64,000 bases of DNA from Streptomyces sp. LHD-70 (GTDB lineage: Bacteria > Actinomycetota > Actinomycetes > Streptomycetales > Streptomycetaceae), in assembly GCF_031157275.1 (NCBI RefSeq), contig NZ_JAVIFW010000007.1, positions 336,284 through 400,283 on the forward strand, given 5' to 3'. The notes below the pieces were generated by a model that was not told the origin of the DNA, did not search any database, and saw only the letters and a program-made list of their open reading frames with translations. Shown one piece after another: positions 40,705 through 49,908 of the stretch (its first letter is position 1; every line of letters starts with the position of its first letter). The translations under genes and the position numbers were made by a program.

Positions 40705-41393
40705 TGGCTCAGCACTCCACCCACCCCGGCGGCGCATCTCGCGTGCGCCGCCGGGCGTTGCTCGGCACCACCGTTCTGGTGGTGCTCGTCGCCCTCGCCG
40801 GCATGGCCGCGTACCTCACCCGCGACGGCAGGAGCCCCTCCAACACCTCAGCTCCGCCGTCGAGTTCGCCCACGGCTGCCTCCCCATCCGCGTCGTCCTC
40901 CGGGCCTCCCACGCCGCGCACCGGCCCTCGTGACCTCCCGGCCCCGCCGAAGACCCACAACCCGATCGCGTACGGGAAGGCAGCAGCGGCAGCGCTGTGG
41001 TCCTACGACACCCGTGCGTACTCGCGGGCCGAGCTGCGCAAGGCCCTGCACGGCTGGTTGACCAAGGAGGCGAAGTACGCCGACACCGCGTCGGTCGACA
41101 AGGTCGTCCCCTCACGCATGCTGTGGAAGGAGATGGCCGCCAACAAGCAGTTCGCCACCGCCAAGGTGCACGAGGGGCACTTCCCGAACGCCTTCACCCA
41201 GGCCCTTCAGGAGGACCCCGGGGCGATCACGCAGGCGTACGTCTACGCCGTCACGGTCTCCGGCAAGCAGTCGATCGCCTGGAAGGGCTCTCCCGACGGC
41301 GGCGCTGAGAGCCGTTCCACCACCCTCGCGGTCCAGTGCCGGCCCGACCATCCCTGCGCCTTGGTCGGCGTCATGCCGTCCGTCGCGCCCTGA
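40704..41393 (+). CDS. VirB8/TcpC-like conjugation protein
   Basis: The 229-residue protein has one N-terminal membrane helix (ALLGTTVLVVLVALAGMAAYL), a Ser/Pro-rich stalk and an outer domain beginning around AAALWSYDTRAYSRAEL. This is the topology of TcpC/VirB8 proteins, which form the channel scaffold on the outside of the membrane. No enzyme motif is visible. It is tightly packed between the pilin-like and VirB6-like genes. Confidence 0.65.
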   Translation: MAQHSTHPGGASRVRRRALLGTTVLVVLVALAGMAAYLTRDGRSPSNTSAPPSSSPTAASPSASSSGPPTPRTGPRDLPAPPKTHNPIAYGKAAAAALWSYDTRAYSRAELRKALHGWLTKEAKYADTASVDKVVPSRMLWKEMAANKQFATAKVHEGHFPNAFTQALQEDPGAITQAYVYAVTVSGKQSIAWKGSPDGGAESRSTTLAVQCRPDHPCALVGVMPSVAP

Positions 41394-41420
41394 CCCCCGT
41401 CCGAGAAAGGAGGTAGCACC

Positions 41421-42731
41421 ATGGGAGTCTGCGACTTCCCCATGATGGACAAGGTGTGCGGCGCCGTCGACTTCGCCACCAACCCCGCCGGGGCCGTCAC
41501 CGACGGCATCGGCGCGTGGATCGCCAAGTCGGCGGGCGAGCTGGCGGCCAGCGCGGCCGATCTCGCCGCCAAGGCCGTCAACAAGACGACCGCCATCGAC
41601 CTCAACGCCGGATGGTTCCGGGACAACTACGAGCTGCTGCTGCCCATCGGGCTCGCCCTGACCGTCGGCATCTTCTGTATCCAGCTCATGTTCGCGGCCT
41701 GGCGACGCGATGAACGCGCCCTTGCTCAGGCGGCGTTCGGAACCATGACCGGCGTCCTCTTCAGCTTCTCCGCCATCGCCTTCACCACCGTCGCCATCAC
41801 CGTGGTCGACGCCCTGTCCGACGGCCTGTTCCAGGCGGCCAACAGCTCCATCGACGACGCGATCCGCCGCGTGATCAAGGTCAATCAACTGGGGGCCATG
41901 TACGGCCTCGGCTGGGCCATCCCGGCCCTGGTCGCCGTGGGATGTGCCATCGGCGCCTTCCTCTACTGGGGCGTCATGGTCGCCCGCAAGGTCGGCGTGC
42001 TCATCATGGTCGCCCTCGCCGTGTTCGCCGGGGCCGGTGGTGGCTGGGAGGTCGCCAAGCGGTGGCGGCGCGGCTGGATCGAGGCCACCGCCACCCTGAT
42101 CGTCTCCAAGCTCCTGATGACCGTCGTCTTCCTCATCGGCGTCTCCGCCATGGGCAAGACCGACACCAGCGACGGGATGGGTGCCCTGTCCGACGCGATG
42201 GCGGGCATCGTCGTGATGGTCCTCGTACTGCTCTGCCCCTACGCGACGTACAAATTCGTCCACTGGGCCAGCGAAGGCGGCGGCCACGACGACCTGCACC
42301 GCACCAGCGTCGCAGGCATGGCCGTCGCCGCAGGAGCGGCGAAGACCGCAGGCACCCTGGCGATGCAGGCCAAGACCGGAACCCCCGCCCCACAGGGTCC
42401 CAACAAGGTCCCCGGCGCAGGCACCGACGGCGTCGCCTCCGGCATCAACCCCTCCGGCGGCAACCTCAGCAAGGAGGGAATCGACGCCGGCCCGCCCAAG
42501 CAGCAGACCCGCTTCCGGTACGGCGAGAACCCGAACGCCACCGGCGACAAGGGCCGAGCCCTGATCCAGCGACCCGGGATCCCACCGCTCATCACGCGTC
42601 CCGGCGAGGACGGTTCCGAGGCGCGCGTCCAACGTGTTGCCGGCAGCTCCGATCGGCACGCCGGCACGTCGCCACCGGGCGGCGGCATGACGTACACGGG
42701 CACCGCGCCGCCGTCTCCCACCGGACGCTAG
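41421..42731 (+). CDS. VirB6/TrbL-like polytopic membrane protein
   Basis: The 436-residue protein has about six hydrophobic helices (for example YELLLPIGLALTVGIFCIQLMF and VGVLIMVALAVFAGAGGGW) between residues ~70 and ~285. A long soluble Gly/Pro-rich tail follows (AQTKTGTPAPQ-like region onwards). The N terminus holds two Cys (MGVCDFPMMDKVCG). It follows GGAGGTAG at ideal spacing. The architecture fits the VirB6/TrbL channel component. Confidence 0.75.
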   Translation: MGVCDFPMMDKVCGAVDFATNPAGAVTDGIGAWIAKSAGELAASAADLAAKAVNKTTAIDLNAGWFRDNYELLLPIGLALTVGIFCIQLMFAAWRRDERALAQAAFGTMTGVLFSFSAIAFTTVAITVVDALSDGLFQAANSSIDDAIRRVIKVNQLGAMYGLGWAIPALVAVGCAIGAFLYWGVMVARKVGVLIMVALAVFAGAGGGWEVAKRWRRGWIEATATLIVSKLLMTVVFLIGVSAMGKTDTSDGMGALSDAMAGIVVMVLVLLCPYATYKFVHWASEGGGHDDLHRTSVAGMAVAAGAAKTAGTLAMQAKTGTPAPQGPNKVPGAGTDGVASGINPSGGNLSKEGIDAGPPKQQTRFRYGENPNATGDKGRALIQRPGIPPLITRPGEDGSEARVQRVAGSSDRHAGTSPPGGGMTYTGTAPPSPTGR

Positions 42732-42839
42732 GCCACCGGGTCTTCGACGCCGTCGGGTCCCTGACACAGCACAGCCGGGGGCGGGCTGTACTCCACGGCC
42801 CGCCCCCTCCAACTCTCCGATCTAGTAGAGGAGTTCGCC

Positions 42840-42944
42840 ATGACTTACAGAAGAGCGCCGCGCGCCCCGCCTTCCGCCCGCTCCCACCGTCTGGAACCAC
42901 CATGTCCGGCAAGCACCAGGCCGAAGCCACCACGGCCACCGTGA
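42840..42944 (+). CDS. 34-residue leader ORF overlapping the SCO6880-family gene
   Basis: ATG 42840 follows GAGGAG and opens a 34-codon frame rich in Arg and Pro that ends 43 bases inside the next gene. The next start (42902) has only a weak ribosome-binding site. As with the ORF at 39079, re-initiation or coupling is likely. It may have no role as a protein. Confidence 0.4.
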   Translation: MTYRRAPRAPPSARSHRLEPPCPASTRPKPPRPP

Positions 42945-44374
42945 AGTTCCCCCACCGCAGCAGGCGCGGCATCCTGCTCGGACTGACCGCCCCGCAACTG
43001 ATCGTCGCCAGCCTCACCGGCCTTCTCCTTCTCGCCGTGGTCCTCACCCGCGGCGTGGTCGGCGCTCTTCAGCTCATCCCGCTCTGGGCCGTGATCGCCC
43101 TCCTCGTCTTCGTCCGCCACCGGGGCCGTGCCCTGGCGGACTGGGCTCCGATCGTCACCCGCTACGTTCTGCGCCGGATGCGAGGCCAGCTCGTCTGGCT
43201 CACCCGACCCTCCCGCCGACCGACCCGCGAAGGGCTCCTCCACCTTCCCGGCACCGCTGCCAGCCTGCGCGTGGTCACCGCTCCCGATGGCCGCTACGGT
43301 GCGGTCCACGATCCGCACAGCGGCACGCTGACGGCCGTGGTCAAGGTCTCCTCCCGCGCCTACGCGCTGCTCGACCCGGGCACCCAGCAGGCCAATGTCA
43401 GCGGCTGGGGACGTGCGCTGGCCGCGCTCGCCCGCACCGGGCAGGTCGCCCGCATCCAGGTGATCGAGCGCACTGTCCCGGACTCCGGCGACGCCCTGCG
43501 CCGCTACTGGGAAGAGCACGGCCAGCCTCACGCCCCCATGGCCGGCACGATCTACAGCGAGCTCATCCAGAGCGCGGGCCCGGCGGCGGCCCCGCACGAG
43601 GCGTACGTCGCGGTGTCGCTGGACACCAAGGCGGCTCGACGGCTGATCAACCAGGCCGGCGGCGGTCTGACCGGGTCCTTCAGCGTCCTGGCGCAGCTCA
43701 CCTCCACATTCGATCAGGCCGCGCGTACCGCCGGGCTCAACCCCACCGGCTGGCTCACCGCCCGCGAGATCACCGCCGTCGTGCGCACCGCCTACGACCC
43801 GAAGGCCCTCGCGACGCTGGACCGGTGGTCGACCGCCGGTCGTCCCGAGGCCGAGCCCGCCGCCGCCGGACCGGTCGTGGTCGTCGAGAAGGCGGACCAC
43901 ATCGCGACCGACTCGGCCGTCCACGCCACGTACTGGGTGGAGAACTGGCCCCGGACCGAGACCTCGGCCGGCTTCCTGCATCAGCTCCTGTTCACCGGCG
44001 GTGTCCGGCGCACGCTGTCGCTCTCCTACGAGCCGAAGGGACTGGACGCCGCGCTGCGCGATGTCCAGCGCAAGAAGGCCAGCGTGATCGCCGATGCCGC
44101 CGAGCGGGCCCGGCGCGGCCAGGTCGACTCCGAGGCGGACTCGATCGAGTACCAGGACATCAAGTCCCGCGAGCGTCAGCTCATCGCGGGCCACGCCGAT
44201 GTCGCCCTGACGGGGCTGCTGACCGTCTCGGCCGAATCCGAGGAAGAACTCCGGTCCGCCTGCGCGGTCGTGGAGACCGCCGCCGTCGGCGCCCAGCTCG
44301 ACGTCCGGCCGCTGACCTGGCAGCAGGCCGAAGCGTTCACAGCCGCCGCCATGCCGCTCGCGCTCGCCGTCTGA
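42902..44374 (+). CDS. SCO6880-family conjugation protein (PrgI plus VirB4 N-terminal-like)
   Basis: The 490-residue protein has two membrane helices near residues 30-75 (GLTAPQLIVASLTGLLLLAVV, LIPLWAVIALLVFV), as in PrgI, and a long cytoplasmic part resembling the N-terminal half of VirB4 without a P-loop. It is the Streptomyces SCO6880 family. It should pair with the VirB4-like ATPase at 44885. An upstream reading in this frame to 41942 overlaps the VirB6-like gene and is rejected. Confidence 0.82.
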   Translation: MSGKHQAEATTATVKFPHRSRRGILLGLTAPQLIVASLTGLLLLAVVLTRGVVGALQLIPLWAVIALLVFVRHRGRALADWAPIVTRYVLRRMRGQLVWLTRPSRRPTREGLLHLPGTAASLRVVTAPDGRYGAVHDPHSGTLTAVVKVSSRAYALLDPGTQQANVSGWGRALAALARTGQVARIQVIERTVPDSGDALRRYWEEHGQPHAPMAGTIYSELIQSAGPAAAPHEAYVAVSLDTKAARRLINQAGGGLTGSFSVLAQLTSTFDQAARTAGLNPTGWLTAREITAVVRTAYDPKALATLDRWSTAGRPEAEPAAAGPVVVVEKADHIATDSAVHATYWVENWPRTETSAGFLHQLLFTGGVRRTLSLSYEPKGLDAALRDVQRKKASVIADAAERARRGQVDSEADSIEYQDIKSRERQLIAGHADVALTGLLTVSAESEEELRSACAVVETAAVGAQLDVRPLTWQQAEAFTAAAMPLALAV

Positions 44375-44408
44375 CGCCCGCCTTCCCTCACTCCGAAAGG
44401 GCGCTCTC

Positions 44409-44861
44409 ATGTCCCGCACCGCCAGCCCGACCACGCAGGACTTCGTGCCCTTCGCCACCGCCGCGCTCGACTTCCATCGCGCGCTCAACATCCCCGGTGG
44501 CCCGCTCGTCACCACCCGCGTCGAGTTGGACGCTCTGCACGCTCACCTCGTCGCCCTGCACGGTCTGTTGGATGCCCATACCGGCCGCACCGGTCCGCTC
44601 GTTCCGGTCGAAGGAGACCAGCTCCGTACCGCCCGCACCCGGATCTGGCAGGCCGCCGACCACGTCCACGCCGCCTACCACGCAGCGCCCCGGCAGGACT
44701 CCGGCGAGCTGCCCGAACCCGAGGCGTGCAAGGCCGGACTGCCCGAAGGCGCACCGGAGTTGACCATCTGCCAGCGCCACCAGCGCACCGCGCACCTGGT
44801 GCGCCGCCGCACCACCCCGGCCGACTTGCACACCCCGTTCACCGGCCTCGTCCGCCGCTGA
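44409..44861 (+). CDS. DUF6238-like conjugation-locus protein
   Basis: The 150-residue acidic/helical protein contains FVPFATAALDFHRALN and ARTRIWQAADHVHAAYHAA, and a Cys-His pair in LTICQRHQRTAHLVRRR. It resembles the DUF6238 proteins found between SCO6880-family and VirB4-like genes in Streptomyces. No enzymatic motif is seen. Its job in conjugation is unknown. Confidence 0.65.
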   Translation: MSRTASPTTQDFVPFATAALDFHRALNIPGGPLVTTRVELDALHAHLVALHGLLDAHTGRTGPLVPVEGDQLRTARTRIWQAADHVHAAYHAAPRQDSGELPEPEACKAGLPEGAPELTICQRHQRTAHLVRRRTTPADLHTPFTGLVRR

Positions 44862-44884
44862 CCACCCCCGTCTGGAGAACGTTC

Positions 44885-46390
44885 ATGCCCCGCACTCGCG
44901 CCAGCGCCTCTCCCGTGTACGTGCCGCACAAGGCATCACTTGCCGAGCACAGGGCCGCCCGAGCCGGTTTCGCGGAGGCCCGCCGCCAGGCCCGCCTCGC
45001 CGAAACACCGCCCAAGCACCGCGCCGAGGTGGCCGTCGACCCGGAGCTGCGGCCGACCTATCCGCCGTCAGGTCGTCCCGGTCCGGCCTCGGCCCGCGGC
45101 GGCAAGCTCAACTTGCCCGCCCACCGGATGACCACCGCCACGGCTTCCGGCGCCTACCCCTTCGTGGCCGAGGGCGGCCTGGGGGCGGAGGGGATCTTCA
45201 TCGGTCGTGACGTCCACGCCGAAGCGGCGTTCTGCTTCGACCCCTTCTCTCTGTACAGCAGCGGCCGGATCGAGGGCTTCACAAACCCGAACGCGGTCCT
45301 CGCCGGGATCATCGGCATGGGCAAGTCGGCACTGGCGAAGTCCATCGCCACCCGGTCGATCGCCCACGGCTACCGGATCTATATCCCCTGCGATCCGAAG
45401 GGCGAGTGGACCGGTGTTGCGCAGGCCCTCGGCGGCTACAGCATCGCGCTGGGGCCGGGGCTGCCGGGAAGGTTGAACCCGCTGGACGCCCCGGCCCGGC
45501 CCTCCTCCGTCAGCGAGGACGACTGGGCGACCGAGGTCCGAAAGCGCCGCCTGCTCCTCCTGGCCAGCCTGGCGCGCACCGTGCTGAAGCGTGATCTCCT
45601 GCCGATGGAGCACACCGCCCTGGACCTCGCCCTCGACCTGGTCGTCGCCGAGGCTGCCGCCCGTGGCACGGTGCCGCTGCTCGGCGAGATCGCGCACGCC
45701 CTCGGCTCACCCGAGCGCCTCGATCGGGCCCTCGGCCACCAGGCCGGGCACCTGGGGCCCGCGGCTCAGGACCTCGCGCACGCCCTGCGCCGCCTGGTGC
45801 ACGGCGACCTCAGCGGCATGTTCGACGCCCCTTCGACAGTGGCCTTCGACCCGACCACGCCGATGCTGTCCATCGACCTCTCCCGCCTCGGCGGCTCCGG
45901 CGACGACACCGCCCTGGTCCTCGCGATGACCTGCGCGAGCGCGTGGATGGAGTCCGCCCTCGCTGACCCTGACGGCGGCCGACGCTGGGTGATTTACGAC
46001 GAGGCGTGGCGGCTGATGCGGCACGTCGGCCTGCTGGAACGGATGCAGTCGCAGTGGAAGCTCAGCCGTGGCCTTGGCATCGCGAACCTCATGGTCATCC
46101 ACCGGTTGTCGGACCTGCTCTCGGCTGGCGATGCCGGCTCGCGCGGCCGGGTGCTCGCCGAGGGCCTCCTGGCCGACTGCTCCACCCGCATCATCTACCG
46201 CCAGGAGCCCGACCAACTCTCTGCCGCCGCGTCGCTGCTCGGCCTGACCGGCGTCGAGACCCAGGCAGTGTCCGCCCTGACCAAGGGCCGGGGCCTGTGG
46301 AAGGTCGCCGGCCGCTCCTTCATCACGCAGCACATCCTGCACCCGGCAGAGGGCGAGCTGTTCGACACCGACGCCCGCATGACCGCCTAG
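44885..46390 (+). CDS. VirB4/TraC-like conjugation ATPase
   Basis: The 501-residue ATPase has Walker A in AGIIGMGKSALAKSIATRS (~residue 140), Walker B in RRWVIYDEAWRLMRHVG (~residue 370) and a later arginine-finger region RQEPDQLSAAASLLGL. The N-terminal ~100 residues are a basic linker. It powers substrate or pilin transport in the T4SS-like channel, with the SCO6880-family protein supplying the missing VirB4 N-terminal half. Confidence 0.87.
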   Translation: MPRTRASASPVYVPHKASLAEHRAARAGFAEARRQARLAETPPKHRAEVAVDPELRPTYPPSGRPGPASARGGKLNLPAHRMTTATASGAYPFVAEGGLGAEGIFIGRDVHAEAAFCFDPFSLYSSGRIEGFTNPNAVLAGIIGMGKSALAKSIATRSIAHGYRIYIPCDPKGEWTGVAQALGGYSIALGPGLPGRLNPLDAPARPSSVSEDDWATEVRKRRLLLLASLARTVLKRDLLPMEHTALDLALDLVVAEAAARGTVPLLGEIAHALGSPERLDRALGHQAGHLGPAAQDLAHALRRLVHGDLSGMFDAPSTVAFDPTTPMLSIDLSRLGGSGDDTALVLAMTCASAWMESALADPDGGRRWVIYDEAWRLMRHVGLLERMQSQWKLSRGLGIANLMVIHRLSDLLSAGDAGSRGRVLAEGLLADCSTRIIYRQEPDQLSAAASLLGLTGVETQAVSALTKGRGLWKVAGRSFITQHILHPAEGELFDTDARMTA

Positions 46391-46423
46391 CCCAACCAGC
46401 TTGCCTTGTAAGGGAGTTACCTC

Positions 46424-46888
46424 TTGGCTTCAACCGCATCGCGGTCAGACCACCGACCGTCCGGACACGTCCGAACTCCGGCTGCGAGTCCGCGGGTCGG
46501 CACACCGACCGCCGACGCGAGCGACCATCTCGCCGCCGCTCGGCACGAGGAGTTCGAGGAGGCGTTCTCCACGGCCCTCACTGGGGAATTCGGCGCAGTG
46601 GCCCGGCTGCACCAGACACTGCAAGCCGCCTCGGAGTGGTGCCGCACCCATGGCGCCCGCGGCAGCGCTGCCGAGCTGGACGCGCTCGCCGAGCGCCTGG
46701 CCGATCTCGGCGAGGAGCTGCACCTCGTGCGGGAGGGTGCGGGACACGAGATCCGCTCGCGGCGAGCGGCAGCGGCGAGCCGCACCTCTCCAGCCGTCTC
46801 GGCACGAGGGCCTTCCGCCGGTCTGCCGAACGTGAGGTCTGCTCCTCTGCCTCCGACCTCCATCCGCTCGCTGCCGTGCTCACGGTGA
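46424..46888 (+). CDS. Small helical hypothetical protein
   Basis: The 154-residue protein has a TTG start at 46424, eight bases after GGGAG. Its centre is helical (HEEFEEAFSTALTGEFGAVARLHQTL and GSAAELDALAERLADLGEELHLV), and the ends are Ser/Ala/Arg-rich and probably disordered. No family is recognised. It is on the same strand and closely spaced with the VirB4-like gene. Confidence 0.55.
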   Translation: MASTASRSDHRPSGHVRTPAASPRVGTPTADASDHLAAARHEEFEEAFSTALTGEFGAVARLHQTLQAASEWCRTHGARGSAAELDALAERLADLGEELHLVREGAGHEIRSRRAAAASRTSPAVSARGPSAGLPNVRSAPLPPTSIRSLPCSR

Positions 46889-46915
46889 CGACCCGCACAG
46901 GAACAAAGATCGATC

Positions 46916-47617
46916 ATGTCTACCCCTTCCAATTCGCCTGCACCGTCCGAGAATCAGCCGTCCGCGAGCACCGATCACCTGGAGTGGCGGCGACACCTCC
47001 CGGCACTGGCCTCCGCCGCCGCCGGCATCAACCAGGCGTCCGACGCATGGGACGCGGTCTCGGACTCCTTCTGCGACGAGGACGGCTGGCCCATGGACGA
47101 GAAGGGCTACGCGGACGGCCAGGTGAAGCGCGACGCCGAAGCGTGGAAGCACGCCGAGGTCTTCCTTGACCACGGCCCTGAGGTGCTGGCCGGGGTCCGC
47201 GCCGCCGCAGACGGCCCTGACTACGTCGAGGGACCGATCAGCGAAGACCTCCGCCGCCTGCGCGGGATCGACACCACTCTGGTGCGAGCGGGACAGCTCC
47301 GGCACGAGTGGGACCAGATCATGGCGCTCATGGACGCCTCGCTCCCGGGCTCACGGACGCTCTACCAGGAGCGCGCGGAGGAGCACCGCAATTCCGAGGG
47401 CTGGCACTACGCGGACGAGTTGTCCCACCAGGGCCCGGCGCTCGTCCGGGCCGCCGAATACCTGGCCAACCGGGTGGACGCCGAACAGCCCTCGCGGACC
47501 GAACGTACGCGCGTAGCTCTCGCCCGGTCCACTCCTGGCGCTCGCGGCGTCCTGCCGGCTTCGCCTCCTGCGCCCCCGGCGCCGAATCCCCCAGCCCCAG
47601 GCAGGTCCCGCTCCTAA
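46916..47617 (+). CDS. Hypothetical protein of the conjugation block
   Basis: The 233-residue protein is acidic and helical (LEWRRHLPALASAAAGINQAS, YADGQVKRDAEAWKHAEVFL), with a Pro/Ala-rich tail. Two related segments, DEDGWPMDEKGYADGQVKRD and HRNSEGWHYADELSHQGPAL, hint at an internal duplication. No family is recognised. The ATG is 28 bases after the previous stop. Confidence 0.6.
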   Translation: MSTPSNSPAPSENQPSASTDHLEWRRHLPALASAAAGINQASDAWDAVSDSFCDEDGWPMDEKGYADGQVKRDAEAWKHAEVFLDHGPEVLAGVRAAADGPDYVEGPISEDLRRLRGIDTTLVRAGQLRHEWDQIMALMDASLPGSRTLYQERAEEHRNSEGWHYADELSHQGPALVRAAEYLANRVDAEQPSRTERTRVALARSTPGARGVLPASPPAPPAPNPPAPGRSRS

Positions 47618-47742
47618 CACCGAGTCGCGGCAGCACCAAACCGGCCGATCGCCGGATCCTCATGGGCCACCGCTCCCCTTCCAGCCTCGGCGCGCCTGCG
47701 GCTCACGCCGCCAGCCCGGAGGCATCCGGCAACGGAGAACCC

Positions 47743-48606
47743 ATGCACCCCGATAAAGCCCTCATCACCTTCGAGCAGGAGGGATCACGTGTCCTCGCCT
47801 GGATCAACACGACGTCCTTCCCGCCTGCGGACGACGCTGCCGAACGGGACCACCGGTACGGCTACCTCACCGCTCCCCTCCGGCAGCGCGGCCTGGAGTG
47901 CACCGTCGAGTACGGCCTCAGCGACCACATCGTCAACGCCGAGCTTCCCGACGGCAGTTCGCTGATCATCTCGCCCCCGCAGGAACCGTCCTCCGATCAC
48001 GCCGGGGCTCCCGAGAGCTGGATGGTGACCCGCCACCGGTCCGCCGAGCCCGCGGTGTACGAAGTGATCTACGACTCGGAGCCCGACGGCCCCCACGCCC
48101 GGCACGGCGGCAACGTCCCGAACCTGCTCACTGCCGTCGACGCGCGCTTGGACCGACTCGGTGTGCCTCCGCGCCGGGAGCATGAGCGATCCGCTGAGGA
48201 ACACGCCGCCGGCACTGTGCTCCACCGCGCGGGCTTCGTCTCCGCCGTGGCGCTCGGCGGTGACCACTACCACTGGCTGCCCTCGTCCATGACCGACCCG
48301 GCCGAACAGCGACTAGTGGTGACCCGGGCCTTCGCCATGTTGCAGGCCGAGGGCTTCAACCTCGCGTGCGATCCAGCCCTCTTGGACCCCAGCCCTCTGA
48401 CTGACCGCCACACCGCCCCCACCAACAAGGCTCGGGCGCATGCGGACAGGACTGCCCCGTCGACCTCCGTCTCGCCACAGGTGAGCGCAGCTCGCGCACC
48501 TTCACCGTCGGTCGGACAGCGCACGACCCCGCTCCGTCTGCCGGCGGAGTCGTCCGCCCCCACCGTGCTGCCGTCCGCACGCCCCTCGTCCGCCCCCGGT
48601 CGCTGA
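47743..48606 (+). CDS. Hypothetical protein of the conjugation block
   Basis: The 287-residue protein starts at ATG 47743 after ACGGAGAAC. The first ~220 residues look globular (ALITFEQEGSRVLAWINTTSF, AAGTVLHRAGFVSAVALGGDHYHWLP), and the rest is a low-complexity Pro/Ser/Thr tail. No family is named with confidence; it resembles the DUF317-like accessory proteins of Streptomyces plasmids only in layout. Confidence 0.55.
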   Translation: MHPDKALITFEQEGSRVLAWINTTSFPPADDAAERDHRYGYLTAPLRQRGLECTVEYGLSDHIVNAELPDGSSLIISPPQEPSSDHAGAPESWMVTRHRSAEPAVYEVIYDSEPDGPHARHGGNVPNLLTAVDARLDRLGVPPRREHERSAEEHAAGTVLHRAGFVSAVALGGDHYHWLPSSMTDPAEQRLVVTRAFAMLQAEGFNLACDPALLDPSPLTDRHTAPTNKARAHADRTAPSTSVSPQVSAARAPSPSVGQRTTPLRLPAESSAPTVLPSARPSSAPGR

Positions 48607-48703
48607 CCGCCCACCGCTTTGGAGTCCTCCGTGTACCGCATCGGCAGAAGTAATTCGCCCCTCGACCACCACTGCGACCGCGCCCACCCCGGATGGATTC
48701 GTC

Positions 48704-49468
48704 ATGCCCAGCCACTACGACGTGTTGCCCGATGTCGCCTTCGGCCATCACCCCGCCTACGGCATCGTCGCCGCAAACCCGAAGAACCTCGCGGCCAGCA
48801 CCTGGATGTTGAAGGGGTTCGACTTTCACCCCGTTCCGGACGAGCCGACGTTGTACGCGCTGGCCAACCAGGAACGTGACGGACAGGGCCGTACGAGCCG
48901 AGCAGTCGAGCTGCTGCGCAAGTCCGGCTACCGGGTCGACGTGGACGCGGCGCTCGATCCCTCGCTGGCACCCGATGCGTCGCCTGTCCGCGATCGGGTC
49001 CCGCTTGGTGAACCCGATGTCGCCTTCGCCGAGCATCCGCAGCTCGGCATCGTCGCGGCCATCGACGACCGTGCCTCCGGGCTCACCGGACCCGCTCTGG
49101 CGAAGCACGGCTGGCGGCACAACCCGAGCCTGGACATCTACACCTTGCCCACCACCACCAACCGTGACGAGGCCCTGGGGAAGGTCGCCAGCGCCACGCT
49201 GTCGCTGCACCGGTCCGGTGTTCAGGTCGCGGTGCAGCCCCATCTCGCTCAGGACGCAGCAGCCCGTCCTCGCCATGCTGCCGCGACGATCACGTCCCGT
49301 GAGCGCGACCAGGGCACTCCCCGCGCATCTCCGGTCAGCGCTGCCGCGCTCGCCGCCAGCCCAGCCCGCGCCGGCCTCCCGGGCAAGGCACCGGTCCCCG
49401 CACCCATCGCCCCAGCTGCGGCGGCCCGGCCGGTCGACCCCCGCATCACGTTCTCCCGCCCCCTCTGA
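48704..49468 (+). CDS. Hypothetical protein with two tandem copies of one domain
   Basis: The 254-residue protein repeats a ~75-residue unit: PDVAFGHHPAYGIVAANPKN (from residue ~9) and PDVAFAEHPQLGIVAAIDDR (from ~105). Each is followed by a GWRHNP/GFDFHP turn, a YTLP/YALAN strand and a helical LLRKSGYRVDVD or LHRSGVQVAVQ end. A Pro/Ala-rich tail follows. The function is unknown, but the double unit suggests symmetric binding. It is upstream of the intron-split gene. Confidence 0.6.
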   Translation: MPSHYDVLPDVAFGHHPAYGIVAANPKNLAASTWMLKGFDFHPVPDEPTLYALANQERDGQGRTSRAVELLRKSGYRVDVDAALDPSLAPDASPVRDRVPLGEPDVAFAEHPQLGIVAAIDDRASGLTGPALAKHGWRHNPSLDIYTLPTTTNRDEALGKVASATLSLHRSGVQVAVQPHLAQDAAARPRHAAATITSRERDQGTPRASPVSAAALAASPARAGLPGKAPVPAPIAPAAAARPVDPRITFSRPL

Positions 49469-49494
49469 TCCAACTCCCGTCAGGAGAAAGCTCC

Positions 49495-49908
49495 ATGGTC
49501 GTGAAGACCATCTGGTCGATCAACCACACCTGCGGTCACCAGGCCGACCGCGACCTGTCCGACCGACCGGCGGACCGTCGTGCGGGCTTCGCCGAGTGGC
49601 TCGCAAAGCAGGAGTGCACCGACTGCTGGCGCGCCTCCAAAGTGGGCGACGAGACGGACAAGGAGGCCTGACTGAAGGCCAAGCGGGCCGAAGAGCAGGC
49701 AGAGTCCGAAGACTGGTCGCAGCAGTACCGGATGCCCCCTCTGGAGGGGACCGAACGGGCCGTCGCCTGGGCTGTGCGCTGTCGTCACCAGGTCCTGGCA
49801 GCCGCCTACACCGCCCTGGTCCTCGACGGCGACACCACCGAGACGGTGTGGGAAGGGATCGAGGAAGCCGTTCGTAGCGTCACCCGTGCCGGATGGTGGA
49901 TCAACCAG
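49495..49908 (+). pseudogene. 5' exon of a hypothetical gene with in-frame TGA
   Basis: From ATG 49495 (after AGGAGAA) the frame reads TIWSINHTCGHQADRDLSDR and TDCWRASKVGDETDKEA. A TGA (49669-49671) then stands where homologues of this style have Trp, and the frame goes on as LKAKRAEEQAESEDWSQQYR to GWWINQ. The last codon (49906-49908) is followed at once by a group II intron, and the tail of the gene resumes at ~52052. The HxCGH and CTDCW pattern suggests a zinc-binding protein. The nonsense codon makes it likely dead even when spliced. Confidence 0.65.

Noticed and set aside
41942..42901. Upstream extension of the SCO6880-family gene
   Set aside because: It overlaps the VirB6-like gene in another frame and reads as Arg/His-rich shadow; ATG 42902 begins the recognisable protein.
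42845..44515. Minus-strand 556-codon frame opposite the SCO6880-family gene
   Set aside because: Gly/Asp/Arg-rich shadow without motifs.
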